Positions 47,521 to 58,698 of a stretch of 64,000 nt of DNA are shown piece by piece. The position numbers and the translations under genes were made by a program. Below the pieces are notes generated by a model. The model was given only the letters and a program-made list of their open reading frames with translations, did no database searches and was not told where the DNA came from. Within the stretch, counting starts at the first letter, position 1, and the number at the start of each line of letters is the position of its first letter. Origin of the DNA: Stenopsyche tienmushanensis (Eukaryota > Arthropoda > Insecta > Trichoptera > Stenopsychidae); the NCBI GenBank assembly GCA_008973525.1, contig WACJ01000402.1, forward strand, positions 1,116,001 through 1,180,000, written 5' to 3'.

Positions 47521-48998
47521 AAGACTTGCTACATTGACTAATGAACGCAATAGGATCATCGTTTCATCATTTATAAGCAAACGCATCTGAAATTGAACAT
47601 TTATACAACCTATATGCATAATCGCTAGTTTTATTATTTTTGAAATATATTGTAAATTTCACTTATTCTGGTTAAATGTTAATTTTTATAGTAATTTGTT
47701 ACAGCTTTATATTGTAAATATTTTTCACAGAAAGTATGCTTAACTGCTGTTTTTTTTTTGTTAACGCATCCTGAGCTAGTGAAACATTTTTGCATGATAT
47801 GTCGCCAGTTAAGCCATTTGAAGCGTATTCGTTGTAGATAGCACAATTTATATAGTGTATATAATCCATGAAAAACAACGTAATTGTGGTTATAATAGTA
47901 TAGTAAGAATTAAAATTGCAATTTGCTTTAGAAATATTTAAATTTACTTCTATTGTTCAGCACAACAACAAAATAGCTTACGATGTGTTAATAATTTAAT
48001 GTTAATAACATTAAGGTGAAAGAGCATTTGTAAATTACTAGTTAGATGTATAAATAATAAAATTGTTATAATTTATTATAAATCCTGTATTATATCATAC
48101 AATCTATTTGTAACGAAAATATTTTTATATCTGTTACGGTGGTAAACAAATGTTTCCACGTTTATTGAATCTGTTTTATGAGACATTTTTTTGCCGTACA
48201 GTTCTCGTTATTTATATACATTAAATTGGCTCTGTATGAAAACTGTAATTCTTTTACTCTAGGTTTTCTCTGTTATTGAAATTGTATATACTTTATTCTT
48301 GTTCTATGAAATAGTTCTTAATGGTTAACGTGAATTATTTAACAATTTAATGGAGATGTTAAAGTTTTTTATTGTAAACATAGATTTTTTAAAAAATCAT
48401 TTGCATTCATTAGATACATCTCGTTCATTACATCTAAAAAATAACAAAATGTGCTAAAAAATAAACAAATTATAATATAAAAATGTTTAGATTTGGATTG
48501 ATACTGTATGACAACAAATGTGATTTTGGATTGGCTTTGAAGATTTTGTTTGAATTTGTTTATAATTATAAATGAATCATTATGTTTATTCCTTTGTAAT
48601 GTGCTTGGGATAAACGCTAATGTTAAAATTCTAAGACAAGACCTGTCCGTCAAAGCGTTAACCCAAATACTGCCAATCAATTAAAAATACAAATACAGTA
48701 TTGTATTTGTATAGTTATGCTTGTGTGCTTTTATATTAATAAGGATTCACCACCAATAAATATCATGAAAATAGTCCCTAATACGACCTATCTAATTGAT
48801 CATATTTTTAGCGTTATTTGATGGGATTTAAAGGGGCAATCATAATCTTGCTTTTCTCAAATATATGATAGTTTTTTATCTTTCTATAAGTAATTTATAT
48901 TTCGTTATTAATCTATTCGGGAAATCATTTTCTATTACTGCAATTTGTCACCAATCGATTTTTATTTTTTGTGTGATTGAATGACAATAAAGGTCATG
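47521..48998 (+). other. Syx1A: 3'UTR and downstream of anchor 5a
   Basis: A very AT-rich region without coding features. AATAAA at 48056-48061 is a reasonable polyadenylation signal, about 540 nt after the stop. Open frames in this stretch (for example minus 48369-48680) have no recognisable content. The true 3' end is unknown. Confidence 0.5.
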
Positions 48999-48999
48999 T

Positions 49000-49656
49000 T
49001 TAACACTTTGCCTCGGTCCAATTTTAGTCCAATCAAAATAACATGCAGCTTCCCATTTAGTCGGACGCCTTCAGAACTGCTCTGTGAAGTAGAAGTTGAG
49101 CTAGGTTGTCTTTCACAGGATACAAGCAGTATTCTTGTGGGGATTTCTTCGGATTCTGTGCACATTATCCATTCAAAAAGTTCAATCTCTTCTGTATAAT
49201 CACTATGGCTTTCAGATTCACTATCGATTATTCGGATTTTTCATCTTCTTACACCTTTAACGTCGTCGCTATTTTCATCACGTCCGTCTTCGTTCCCATG
49301 GACAAGCTGGCTATGTAGAGATGTAATTTCGTTCGTTATCGCCGAAAAGTTGAACTCATCTTCACTAGAAGACGTTTTTTCGTCGTATTCCATGCTTATT
49401 GGGGTCAGTAACTTTGAGGGAAATATTCTGATAGCCAAGAAAGTTGAGTTCGAACTAACGTCGAAGGCAGAGTCCGACAATCCACAAAAGACCAGGAGTA
49501 GACTTGTGAAGTGATATTTGTTAGGCCAAACCTAAATAAACATCGTTATCGTTCAATTTATCGCATCGATCTGAGTGGTGCCAGAGAGACACCGCTAAAA
49601 TTGTCGCATCACATTCAATGGTGCTTGAGAGACACCTCTCGAGCGCAAAGGGTTAA
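49000..49656 (-). mobile_element. internally deleted piggyBac element
   Basis: TTAA at 49000-49003 is followed by CACTTTGCCTCGG, and TTAA at 49653-49656 is preceded by CTCGAGCGCAAAGGG, giving inverted ends. Just inside the right end, GAGAGACACCTCTC and GAGAGACACCGC form a subterminal inverted pair, typical of piggyBac families. The minus strand carries the acidic, Ser-rich N-terminus of a piggyBac transposase: SDSAFDVSSN, DEKTSSSEDEFNFSAI, then after a stop IRIIDSESESHSDYTEE. The catalytic domain is missing, so it is non-autonomous. Confidence 0.7.
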
Positions 49657-51320
49657 TATTTTTCTCTTTAATATAATGCCAAAGGATTTTCATGTTTTTA
49701 TTTTTATTTTTCAGTAATAAACTGTTACAATTTATCTTAAAAGGCCTTAAAAATTTAATTTAAACTCGTCTATTTGATTTTCAGCAGGATAATAAAGTTA
49801 AAATGCACATTAATAAGTATCCCGGAAATCTCTTAATTAGTAAATTTTATGAGATGCTTAACATTAGAGAGGGGACCCTTTAAGATTTGGCAGTCCTTCA
49901 ATTTTTGGCTTGGCGGAAACAAAAAATGATTTTAAACGCATTATGTGTGTTTTGTATGTATGTCTGACATATCTAAAAAAAAAATATCATACGCACAGAG
50001 CTGAATATCAATATACGGGCGCATATCCTTTGATCCTTTGATTCAAAAATTGTCTCCACTTTAATTTAAAATGTGATGTGCTTGTCATACATTTTGTTGG
50101 GGTGATCTTTATTTATTTTATGTTTGTTTATTCTGTTTCACTGTGTATATAAAATGTTATCTTATACAGATTTATTCTATACACACACACACACACCATA
50201 TTTTTAATGTCAAACATTAAACTGCATATTGTATATCATAAATCAGAGTAGTTGACCTTTTTATGTCTTTGTAAGTAATAAAATTTTATAATCGCCAGCC
50301 GATTCTAGAGTAACTTAACGCAACCGCAAAGTACTCGTATAATTTTTTGAGTGAAGGCTTAATATAAACTCCTTGAGGCTAATGCTGCAAAACTAAATAT
50401 ATGATGTCTGGATCAATTTTCGTATAAGCAATGGTCTCTTTTGGATATATTCAGACGGTTTCTCTGTTTGATCATAATATAAGCTTCATTCTACATACGT
50501 CATCAAATTTATTACACTTATTTCAATTATAACTGCATCTAATAAGTCCATCTACATTAGGCGGTGGATCTTTGCTCGATTATTTTGAGTTTAAATCTAA
50601 AAAAAAGTACAGTCGATAAGCACATTTTTGGAACGTGATTACTATTAGATTAACGTCACAACTATGGTCACAAATTAGATTTAAACGCGTCGTAAAGTAT
50701 TATTGAATCTTTGCAAATAACTGATGCTCCTTATAGCTAATTATAAACAATCTTTTTTGTCTGCATTCCTCGTTATAAATGGGCTCATAACGAAAATTAC
50801 TATAATTTGACGTACTTTTGTAACTATCAATACTAATTCATTTCATCGGATCTTTGACTTGGAAATCTGAAGAGGCTTCGTCAAAACGTTTGTGTGTTGA
50901 ATGCGAATGTTTTATTTAGACTAATGAAATATTATACAAAATCTCTTGAAGAGTTGTTTCCTGTATTAAAATTTTTGAATCTTAGTTCGAACTGAATAAT
51001 TTATATTTCGTTTAAATAGACTTTAATGTTGTTTTTACTGGAATGCAGGGTTATTCCGTATAATTATACTAGTACTTATTTATTGTCTGGCCAATCGGGC
51101 TGCTTCTTGTTAGATCTTAATGTAAACCAATTTCATTTGAAAATTCAATAAATCTATTTTCTTATTATTATATTAAAAATAATAATTGTTATAAACTCTC
51201 ATAGACTCTCTTACCGCTAACTACATTACTTCGTTTTAGCTTTAATATAAATATAAATAAAGTAATTTTGAACAGAACATAACGATTATCCTGAATTTAT
51301 TAACAGAAATCTGCATTTTA
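49657..51320 (+). other. Syx1A intron between anchors 5a and 5b
   Basis: AT-rich, with an (AC)n microsatellite at about 50180-50197. No coding feature was seen. Confidence 0.5.
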
Positions 51321-51326
51321 ACTAAC

Positions 51327-51547
51327 AACCCTTTGATTAGTGAATTAATTTTTGTTGCGCACACGTTCTGGGAGTGAGTTTAATTGATTTTTTATTATTA
51401 TTGATTCTTTGTATTCATGAAATTTAATTGAAAATGTTTGACATAATAATTTTAATAAATGAAGTGCTATGGAGCATTGTCCGTACCATGTGCGTGCATA
51501 CTCTTTTTGGATCACTCAGCGCATGAGTGCATACACATCAAAGGGTT
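51327..51547. mobile_element. small TIR element, AACCCTTTGAT ends
   Basis: AACCCTTTGATTAGTG at 51327 and its inverse CACATCAAAGGGTT ending at 51547 bound about 220 bp of non-coding sequence. The right end abuts AA, giving a TTAA, while the left TTAA is a few bases away, so the target site is uncertain. The left half is shared with 7673-7800. Confidence 0.5.
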
Positions 51548-51607
51548 AAATTAAGCTATTTTTTTTAAATTATTAATTGATTTCTTTAATTGTGGCCGAT
51601 GATACAT

Positions 51608-51630
51608 TGTATATATATATATATATAAAT
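51608..51630. repeat. (TA)n microsatellite
   Basis: A pure TA run directly in front of the SINE-like unit. Confidence 0.8.
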
Positions 51631-51636
51631 GTACCC

Positions 51637-51745
51637 GTAGGTGGTCTTGTGATTTAGCAGCTGAACTGTCTTTGATTCAAACCTGCAGGGGGTGTGGTTA
51701 GCGACCACATTTTTAAAAACGTATACATGTTATCAAAACCGTATG
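51637..51745 (+). repeat. tRNA-derived SINE-like unit, copy 2
   Basis: GGTGGTCTTGTGATTTAGCA and GATTCAAACC resemble the A and B boxes. The downstream GCGACCACATTTTTAAAA is shared with the copy at 44781. Confidence 0.5.
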
Positions 51746-52460
51746 TAAATTGTGGCCAATAGCTCCATGCGGTCTATAAAATATTGTACATATACAAGAA
51801 CAATATTTACAAGTGTTTATTTTTTTAAGTAGTATTTATAAACTTTTATGTGAATGTTTATGAAAAGAATAAGTGTTTTTTAATGTTTTATTTTACTTTT
51901 TGTATTATGAATTATTTTTTCTTAATTATATTTATTTAATTTCATTTTCGCATTTTTATTTTATTTCATTTTTATCATTCATTCATCGTCCAATGAAAAC
52001 ACAAATTCGAAATCATTGCGCTTTGTAAAGTTGTCGATTCATTCACAAATTCTAATATCTACATTTTATTCCATTACATCATCTTAAACATTTAAATATA
52101 TATTATTTTTGCTAGTGTGTATTTTAACAGAGCTATGTTTTGCAGATATATGTATTTAACTAAGATTTTTAATGCATTAAAAGCAAAATCTAATCAAGTA
52201 AGTTTCGTATAACACAGTAGATTACGTGCCTGATTTTAATCTATATATTCTGCCAAGCTATGCTAAAATTATAATCATAAATTATAGTAATGAGCCCAAA
52301 TTACAACTAAGCCATTAAACCCATTAAGTTCTCAGATCAATTTATTTTAAATTGCTGAATTGATCGTTTCGTAATACGTTGACAAATCGAACGTAACTAA
52401 TAATACCAAAATATATACTCTGTAACAATATATGCCCTGTTTTTGTTATATATTTAGTAG

Positions 52461-52742
52461 TACAGGTAGCCCTTGGTTTATGCCGGCTCAATTTATGCCG
52501 ATTTACAATAACGCTGCTGCTCAATTCGCCGTTTTGCCGTGTAATTCGTCGATCCTCCCTATGCTGGATTGATTTGCATTTCAGTGTTGATGTATTTACT
52601 GAGCCGCGACGTTGTGCATTCGTTAAAAAATTTAATAGCACACCCAATATCGAAGGATTAATATTTAAGTAATTTTACGCTGGTTCGATTTGCGCTGGTT
52701 TTTGTAGGAACGGAACTGTGGCATAAACTGAGGACTATCCTA
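52461..52742. mobile_element. pogo/Tigger-type MITE
   Basis: TA at 52461 is followed by CAGGTAGCCCTTGGTTTATG. The right end CATAAACTGAGGACTATCC (ending 52740) is followed by TA. Inverted, the ends agree at most positions and match the well-known CAGGTAGTCCTC... ends of pogo/Tigger elements, whose internal GGAACGGA motif is also present near the right end. About 280 bp, no transposase. It lies 200 bp upstream of anchor exon 5b. Confidence 0.75.
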
Positions 52743-52940
52743 TAGTGGAGTAATATTAAATTTAAATGATGTTGAAATAAAGAGGCGAACAAGACATCGG
52801 TGCGATCTACGTACAGCATTTGCAGAAGAATTTTGTTATATATATGGGAATTTGTTGATTATTTTTTAATCGTATATTCGTATATCTTTGGATTGTATTG
52901 TATTTTTAATGCTATGAAATTTAATTGTAACTCCCTGCAG

Positions 52941-53029
52941 AAGAAAATTATGATCCTCATCTGTCTGACGGTGCTGGGCCTGATGGTGGCCGGTTATATT
53001 TCCAGTTATATCCCCATGTAAAATCGAAG
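52941..53029 (+). CDS. Syx1A: Syntaxin-1A alternative C-terminal anchor 5b
   Basis: The acceptor ACTCCCTGCAG ends at 52940. Coding 52941-53021: [26 protein letters not shown], stop TAA. This closely matches the canonical insect neuronal anchor ([13 protein letters not shown]...SSYFM in flies), with an extra I-P before the final Met. Eight bases after the stop a donor (AAG, then GTAAAC at 53030) begins an intron inside the 3'UTR. The next matching acceptor is at 53433. The exon, its UTR intron and its 3'UTR are duplicated as the 5c unit about 5.5 kb downstream. Confidence 0.93.
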
Positions 53030-53433
53030 GTAAACTTTGTTTGCAGTATAATAATTATTTTTGTACAGAATTTGTAAGTCCACAATTTATGAATCTTCAC
53101 AATTTATGATATGTTAATTCATTTCAATATATTCAGAGCATAATTGCAGAGAAGGAAATAGATATTGATCAAATTTAAAACTGAAAGCTTTGGAATTCCA
53201 TGAACTTATCTTAAGATTTTCAAATATTATAAACTAATTTGGAATTTTAAATTTGCAATCGTATACAGACTATGACTTTTATTTGTATAGTTAGCATTTT
53301 AAAGCCAGCCAATGAGATAATATGAAATATTTTGAAACATTGGGTTAACAGATTTAGTTTCTGTGATTCTGTCATTGATACATTTTAACTATTTAGATTT
53401 ACGAATACTGATGTAAGGTGGTTTATGTTCTAG

Positions 53434-54330
53434 GCATCAAACCTGTACTGCTGGCTCCCGACCCTGCTACATTACCTCTGTGTCTGTCTCTCGTAATAAT
53501 AACCCAATGTATATCAGATTACCTAATGTTGCTAACGTGCTATTCAGTGGTTTCACTCAATTTCCTATTATAAATATTCAATTTTATCAAGATCAATTCT
53601 TTATCCATAGCTGATAAATTGTTTAAACATAAGCGCACATTACTCCGTAAGAGATGTAAGATTAATTCGTACATAGCCGAGTGAAATTATTGAATCGCTG
53701 CACTTAATAATTTTCATGTGTATAAACGCAAAAAGAAAATTTGCTATAGCAATAATCTCATCAAGAACGAATGATTTATCTTCGAAATTGTGATATTAAA
53801 TAAAGTATTGTTTCGTTGTGTTGTTTATTATTATTATGTAATCGAATGTTGACAAAGTCTATTTGTATTAATCAATACGGACACTAATATTAAATGTTCT
53901 TACTAATATCCGATTAGATTCATTATATTATAGATGTTACTATTTAAATATATCGCAGTGTGAATAATTAAAATCTAATACAAAGTTAGCATTTTGTATA
54001 AAATGTTGTAGTCGTTATAGCCGAACGAAGTTTAAAAATATTATCTAACTATTGTAATAAATTATCGATCCTAGCTGGAGTTGTCATTTCTCATCATCGT
54101 CTTGAAAATTGGCTTAATATCAACTGTTAGAATTTTTATGAAACAATTCCGATCTATGTATTTAGCTTCTCAGTGTATTTCAAAAGATCTTTATATATAT
54201 GTATATATATAAATATTGTTGCATAATATACGTTGTTTTAATTTTAATCATGTTATTTTGATAAAATTGTTATATATTCACAAAGTGTTTAACTCAAATC
54301 TAAAATAAAACATATATTATAGTTCAATGT
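53434..54330 (+). other. Syx1A: 3'UTR exon of the 5b unit
   Basis: The acceptor GTTTATGTTCTAG ends at 53433 and is followed by GCATCAAACCTGTACTGCTG. The first 130 bases are strongly similar to 59148-59280, with nearly identical acceptors. A further conserved part, GAATTTTTATG...TATGTATTTAGCTT, at 54060-54320 matches 61480-61750. The reading frame is not preserved between copies (one-base indels), so it is untranslated. AATAAA at 54304-54309 is a likely polyadenylation signal. Confidence 0.75.
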
Positions 54331-54528
54331 GTCGTTAAATTGATTGTCTATTTAAGTGATTGTGTATTTGGACGACGAGGGAATTGATTGAATGCGAAAG
54401 AACTGCGTTCTTGTCGCTTTGTACGTTATCTTAACAATAAGAGTTTAAACCGATCCCTACTATCCTTATTTGCCTTACTTCTTTTCCTTGCGTATCAACA
54501 CGAAACAATATAGTTATTTTAATCCATC

Positions 54529-55070
54529 TTAACACATTATATACGAGGAAATTCCCCGTGCGTTTGTCCATAGTTTTTGGCATTGTTAAGATGAATAAGA
54601 TCCTTCTTCAATTGTTTCAATTAATTTTGGAGGATATTCTTTTAATTTTATGCTCTTTAAACTTATCAACCCATCTCTTACTTGCTAAAAATCCAGCGAT
54701 TTCTTTTAATTGTCTTAACTGTTGCTCAGTCGCACTCTGTAAGTAGTAAGACTGCAAGATGATCCAAAATTTGGTACTTTAATCTCCGGAGAAATTATTT
54801 TTGTAGTCAATTTCGAATTTGACATAATAAGTCTAATAAGATGCATTTTTAAAACTCAATTCTTCCAATAATAAAACCTTATAAATATGAAAATTGTAGA
54901 TACGTTAGATTATTATAATAATTTTATCAGCTTGCTCGGTTTCAATGACCGATCGTCGGAAAAGACAACGAACAACTAAAAATTTAAAAACAGGCGTAAT
55001 TCATAAAAATATGCTCCCTGTGCACAAATATCGGTCGACATACGTATGCTTCCCGTATGTAATGTGTTAA
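54529..55070. mobile_element. TTAA-flanked MITE, CACATT family
   Basis: TTAA at 54529-54532 is followed by CACATTATATACGAGGAA. TTAA at 55067-55070 is preceded by TTCCCGTATGTAATGTG. The inverted ends match at about 14 of 17 positions. About 540 bp, no recognised coding. It is inserted in the 3' part of the 5b unit and absent from the corresponding place in the 5c unit. Confidence 0.75.
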
Positions 55071-56990
55071 TAGTAAAACTGAATATTTAAAGAGTGTTAA
55101 ATGTATTAACGCATTCTCTTATTTTTTAAATAGATTCAGAATTGTTATAAATAAAAATATAGCTCAGTAACAATATTATTTTATTCAAAAATATCAAAGA
55201 AACTCGTACATAATTTGATTTTCTATCTAAAACAAATTCAATAATATGAATTCTTGGGCATCTTTGTCACAAAATATAGACAATCGTTAATCATTTCTCC
55301 ATTCGTTTAATATATTATCCCTGTTATCCTAACCATAATCTCCATTACGTAGCACTCTTGATTACATCCCATGTTTAATAATTCGTGGTTTTATATTTAA
55401 ATCATTCACAATAAATTATTCAGGATTTGCATAAGAAATGTACGTTTATTAACAACATAACTAGTTAATAGATCTTGGCTATTTACACGTCAAAACTTTT
55501 ATAACCTTTATCTTATTAAAAATTCCATTTGACTTCGTAATCATAAATTGTTTTATGCGTAATTTCGAATTCGAATACATTTTTATAAATTTATTCTTCC
55601 AATGTTACATATGAAATGTTGAAACATTTACAGCTTACGGAATTAAATAATCTCCACTTTAATGTTTAATGATTGTTAATGTGATTTATATTATAGACAA
55701 TAAGAAGGCATGCGCAAATTTAACGCGGAGCCGTTGTTAAATGTTTTAATAGCAATTTAAATTGTATATAGTATTCAAATATAACTTAAATATTCAATCA
55801 AACATCTCAATAAATGTGCGATCTGCTTACGTCTCTCCGGACATTGTCTTTTTTATCCTCACCTTATTCCCTTTTCTTCGGTGTGTCTTAGAACTTGTAT
55901 GCACAAATTTGAATGTTACTGATTTAAAAAAATGCTGATATAATTGTACTAAAAATCTTTATAAATACATTTGATACTGGATAAATCTTAATTATAATAT
56001 AATACGTATTATTCCAATTTAATAAAATTATACGTGAATATTACACGTTGATTCTATTTTATTTGCAAGAACAAGCAGAATTAATTATACAAATTGGAAT
56101 GGAAATTAAATGATAATTGCTGTCTTAATATTAAAATCAATGAATATTTTTTTAATCAATACACAGTAAATAGATCTATTTCTAAGGCAGTTCTTAATCA
56201 ATGATGATGATATTGAGGCGGCATTCGTTCAATGTCGATGGTTATTTATTATGATACTTTGTGATTTAACAATTTTACAAAATTGTAAATTTTCTCTTAA
56301 TTCTATGTAGTTTTGTTGGACTTATTTTATATCAATGTAAAATGAACAATCACACGTTATTCTATTGGACGCAGTGACGCTATTTAATCTTTTTTCTCAT
56401 AGTATTTTCAATGTTTTAACATTAAACTTGCGCCAAATACACAACGCGCTATACATTTTTAATTTTGAAATGTATATTAAAATTTAAATAGGATTAAAGC
56501 GTCAATGCGTCAATCAAATAAATATAGAAATAGATACAAATTTATTTTTATTACACTTAAAATTATCATATCACTGTATATTTTGAAAGATGATCAATTG
56601 TAAATTGTTTTAAAGTGTTTTTACATGTTTGTTTTTTGTGAGTGATGGAGAGGAATCTTATTATTTGATATAATTAATCACATTTGCACAAATGTTTAAA
56701 TAATTGTTGTATTTGAACAGTGTTTTAATGTCACTAGAGTGTTGCTCGAGGTCCAGGGCACATGTGGTGTTGGCTAGCGCAAATATACTGCAATGAGGCT
56801 GTGAAAGTTCACTGCAGCTGATTTGGCGCAGATCGATTCGAGTCGGGAAAATTTGGCGCCAGTAAATCTGGCGCCAGACGACGCCAGATCATCCAGTGCC
56901 AAAAATTCCACAGCTTCCGTCCAACAGCGAATGTCAAACTTTGTTCGGAATGATATTTTTTATTAATGCCGATTTGCGTTCCCACATCTT
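55071..56990 (+). other. 3' part of the 5b unit and intergenic-like DNA
   Basis: Positions 55153-55190 (ATATAGCTCAGTAACAATAT onward) match 62633-62670, extending the duplicated unit. AATAAA near 55811, followed by a GT-rich stretch, could serve a longer 3'UTR. At 56825-56890 there is a cluster of GGCGCCAG/CTGGCGCC boxes forming small palindromes. No gene recognised. Confidence 0.45.
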
Positions 56991-56995
56991 TTGTG

Positions 56996-57296
56996 GTGTC
57001 CCAAAAGTCATGAAATATATATTTTTTTAAACGATTTATTGACAATACCGTTACAAGTTGTTAATATTCTTCAAAGTTCTCTCCCATGCTCGGTACGCCC
57101 TCTCGAAGGCCTCTTTCAGAGCAGTCGGTACTGTATTGTCTGATGGGGCATTGTCATGATGCAGCAACCAGATAGTCCCTTTTTCTAGATATTTCCAAAA
57201 CAAAGATAAAAGCTTGTGCTGTAAAGCTAAATATCGGTTCGAATACACTGCGATCAATATGTAAGAAAAAAAAATATTTCACGACTTTTGGGACAC
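56996..57296 (-). mobile_element. 300-bp mariner derivative with intact TIRs
   Basis: GTGTCCCAAAAGTCATGAAA at 56996 is matched by the inverted TTTCACGACTTTTGGGACAC ending at 57296; the outer 14 bases are identical. The minus strand retains YLEKGTIWLLHHDNAPSDNT (second catalytic Asp block, HHDNAP) fused directly to the C-terminal FERAYRAWERTL helix, so the third catalytic Asp has been deleted. This is a snapshot of a MITE made by internal deletion of a mariner. Confidence 0.85.
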
Positions 57297-57307
57297 ATCT
57301 GCATAAT

Positions 57308-57328
57308 GTCCGATGTACACGAGACTAG
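57308..57328 (+). repeat. GAGRCTAG repeat end, copy 2
   Basis: This copy reads GTCCGATGTACACGAGACTAG and is related to the sequences at 40016 and 63921. It lies 12 bp from the mariner derivative. Confidence 0.5.
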
Positions 57329-57570
57329 TTTTTCAAACTAGTAAAGAGAATTTTATGATGTATTATGACCTGAGCAATGTCTTGCTTTTTTATGATCACT
57401 CCCTGCTCCAAATTATAGATGGATTTCCCCTTTATTTGTAAGTAAAGAAAAGGTTCGATCGCGTCGCTCTTTCTAGATTTATAATTTATATATTTAATTT
57501 AAAGAATATTTGCCCCAGCCTATTATCTAAATTATCGACTTCTTTATCTAACTATCCTTCAGTATCTGCA

Positions 57571-57888
57571 GGGCCGTAATATGGGGGTGGCAAAGTGGGC
57601 GCCCGCCACGGGCGTAACTGGACTTGGACGCAAAATGCAGAACACCGACCCGGTCTAGAGTTGCAAATGGTTTTTATTTTACTTGACGATTCCACTTTAC
57701 ACGAATCAACATTGATTGACAATATTTTCGAACGATTGTAACATTTAAACAACCCACCAATTAAGTCTTCGTTTTATAATGAACATTTTTAATCAGTCTG
57801 TAGACATGTTCGGGTATGGCGTCCGATCGCAAGGCTCTCATTTGTCATATCAGCGGTCCGAAAAGCGGACCGGTTGGACACATACCCT
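57571..57888 (-). repeat. interspersed repeat family C, copy 2
   Basis: Inverted copy of 30496-30855 (see there for the shared boxes). It lies in the intron between the 5b and 5c units. Confidence 0.7.
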
Positions 57889-58459
57889 ATGATCTCGAGT
57901 ATTTCTAGCTCCTTAAAAAACTAAAAACTGTTTTCTGATTTTTTAATAGTATGATTACAATAATTTTTATGTAAAATGATTGAATGCCTGTATTTTTTCA
58001 TACGGCACGTATCTTGTTGATGGTTTATTTATTATGAGCGTTGTTTATTTTTTTTTACATGGGGATAGACTGGAAATTTTATTAATAAATTAATTTAATA
58101 TTTAACATGTAATAACATTTACTTCTTTGAACGTCGGAAGAAAAACCGGAGAAGACTTCAATCAACAATCTTCGATTGTATTATATTTTGACTGTACATT
58201 TTATGTAGTAATTTCAACAAATGTATTTTTTCAAATCAAACTTTATAAAAAATATTTTGTAAACATTAAGAAAATCACTATTATTTTTTTCTCAGTGTAA
58301 CATATTTGATTTTATTTTATTTCCGGTGAAAGACAAAGGCAAAATTTGTTTTTTATGTTTTACGCAAGCTTCATTTGATGTGCACATATTTGTATTGTTT
58401 GAATATCCAAACTATTGATAACATTTAAAACCGTGAAATTTGATTGTGACCCTCCGCAG

Positions 58460-58555
58460 AAGAAAATTATGATCCTTATCTGTCTGACGGTGTTGGGTGT
58501 TATGGTGGCCGGCTATGTCTCCAGTTACTTCATGTAAAACATCTACAAATCAAAG
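58460..58555 (+). CDS. Syx1A: Syntaxin-1A alternative C-terminal anchor 5c
   Basis: The acceptor CCCTCCGCAG ends at 58459. Coding 58460-58537: [25 protein letters not shown], stop TAA. It ends in the SSYFM of the fly protein and is the closest of the four anchors to the canonical form. A 3'UTR donor (AAAG, then GTAAAT) starts at 58556. Upstream sequence (GTGAAATTTGATTGTGACCC) is similar to that before 5b (ATGAAATTTAATTGTAACTC), showing the two exons arose by tandem duplication. Few substitutions affect the protein, so both copies look maintained. Confidence 0.93.
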
Positions 58556-58616
58556 GTAAATTACATTCGAAGCATACTAATTATTTATTTTTTTGAATTG
58601 CCCAATTAACGAGCAG

Positions 58617-58698
58617 AAGAAGATCATGATTATGATATGCCTGGCCATATTGGCCTGTGGTCCTCGCGTCCACCATCGGCGGCTACTTTGGAATGTGA
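58617..58698 (+). pseudogene. Syx1A: Syntaxin-1A fourth anchor 5d, one-base frameshift
   Basis: The acceptor AACGAGCAG ends at 58616. It begins KKIMIMICLAILA and then shifts frame. If the single extra T near 58656 is disregarded, the downstream frame gives VVLASTIGGYFGM and a TGA at 58696-58698. The ASTIGG segment is like the anchors of vertebrate syntaxin-1 (ASTVGG). As written, the frame continues into CGPRVHHRRLLWNV and yields no membrane helix. Either the base is a sequencing or assembly error and this is a real fourth anchor, or the exon is a recent pseudo-exon. It lies only 61 bp after the 5c donor and has no counterpart in the 5b unit. Confidence 0.75.
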
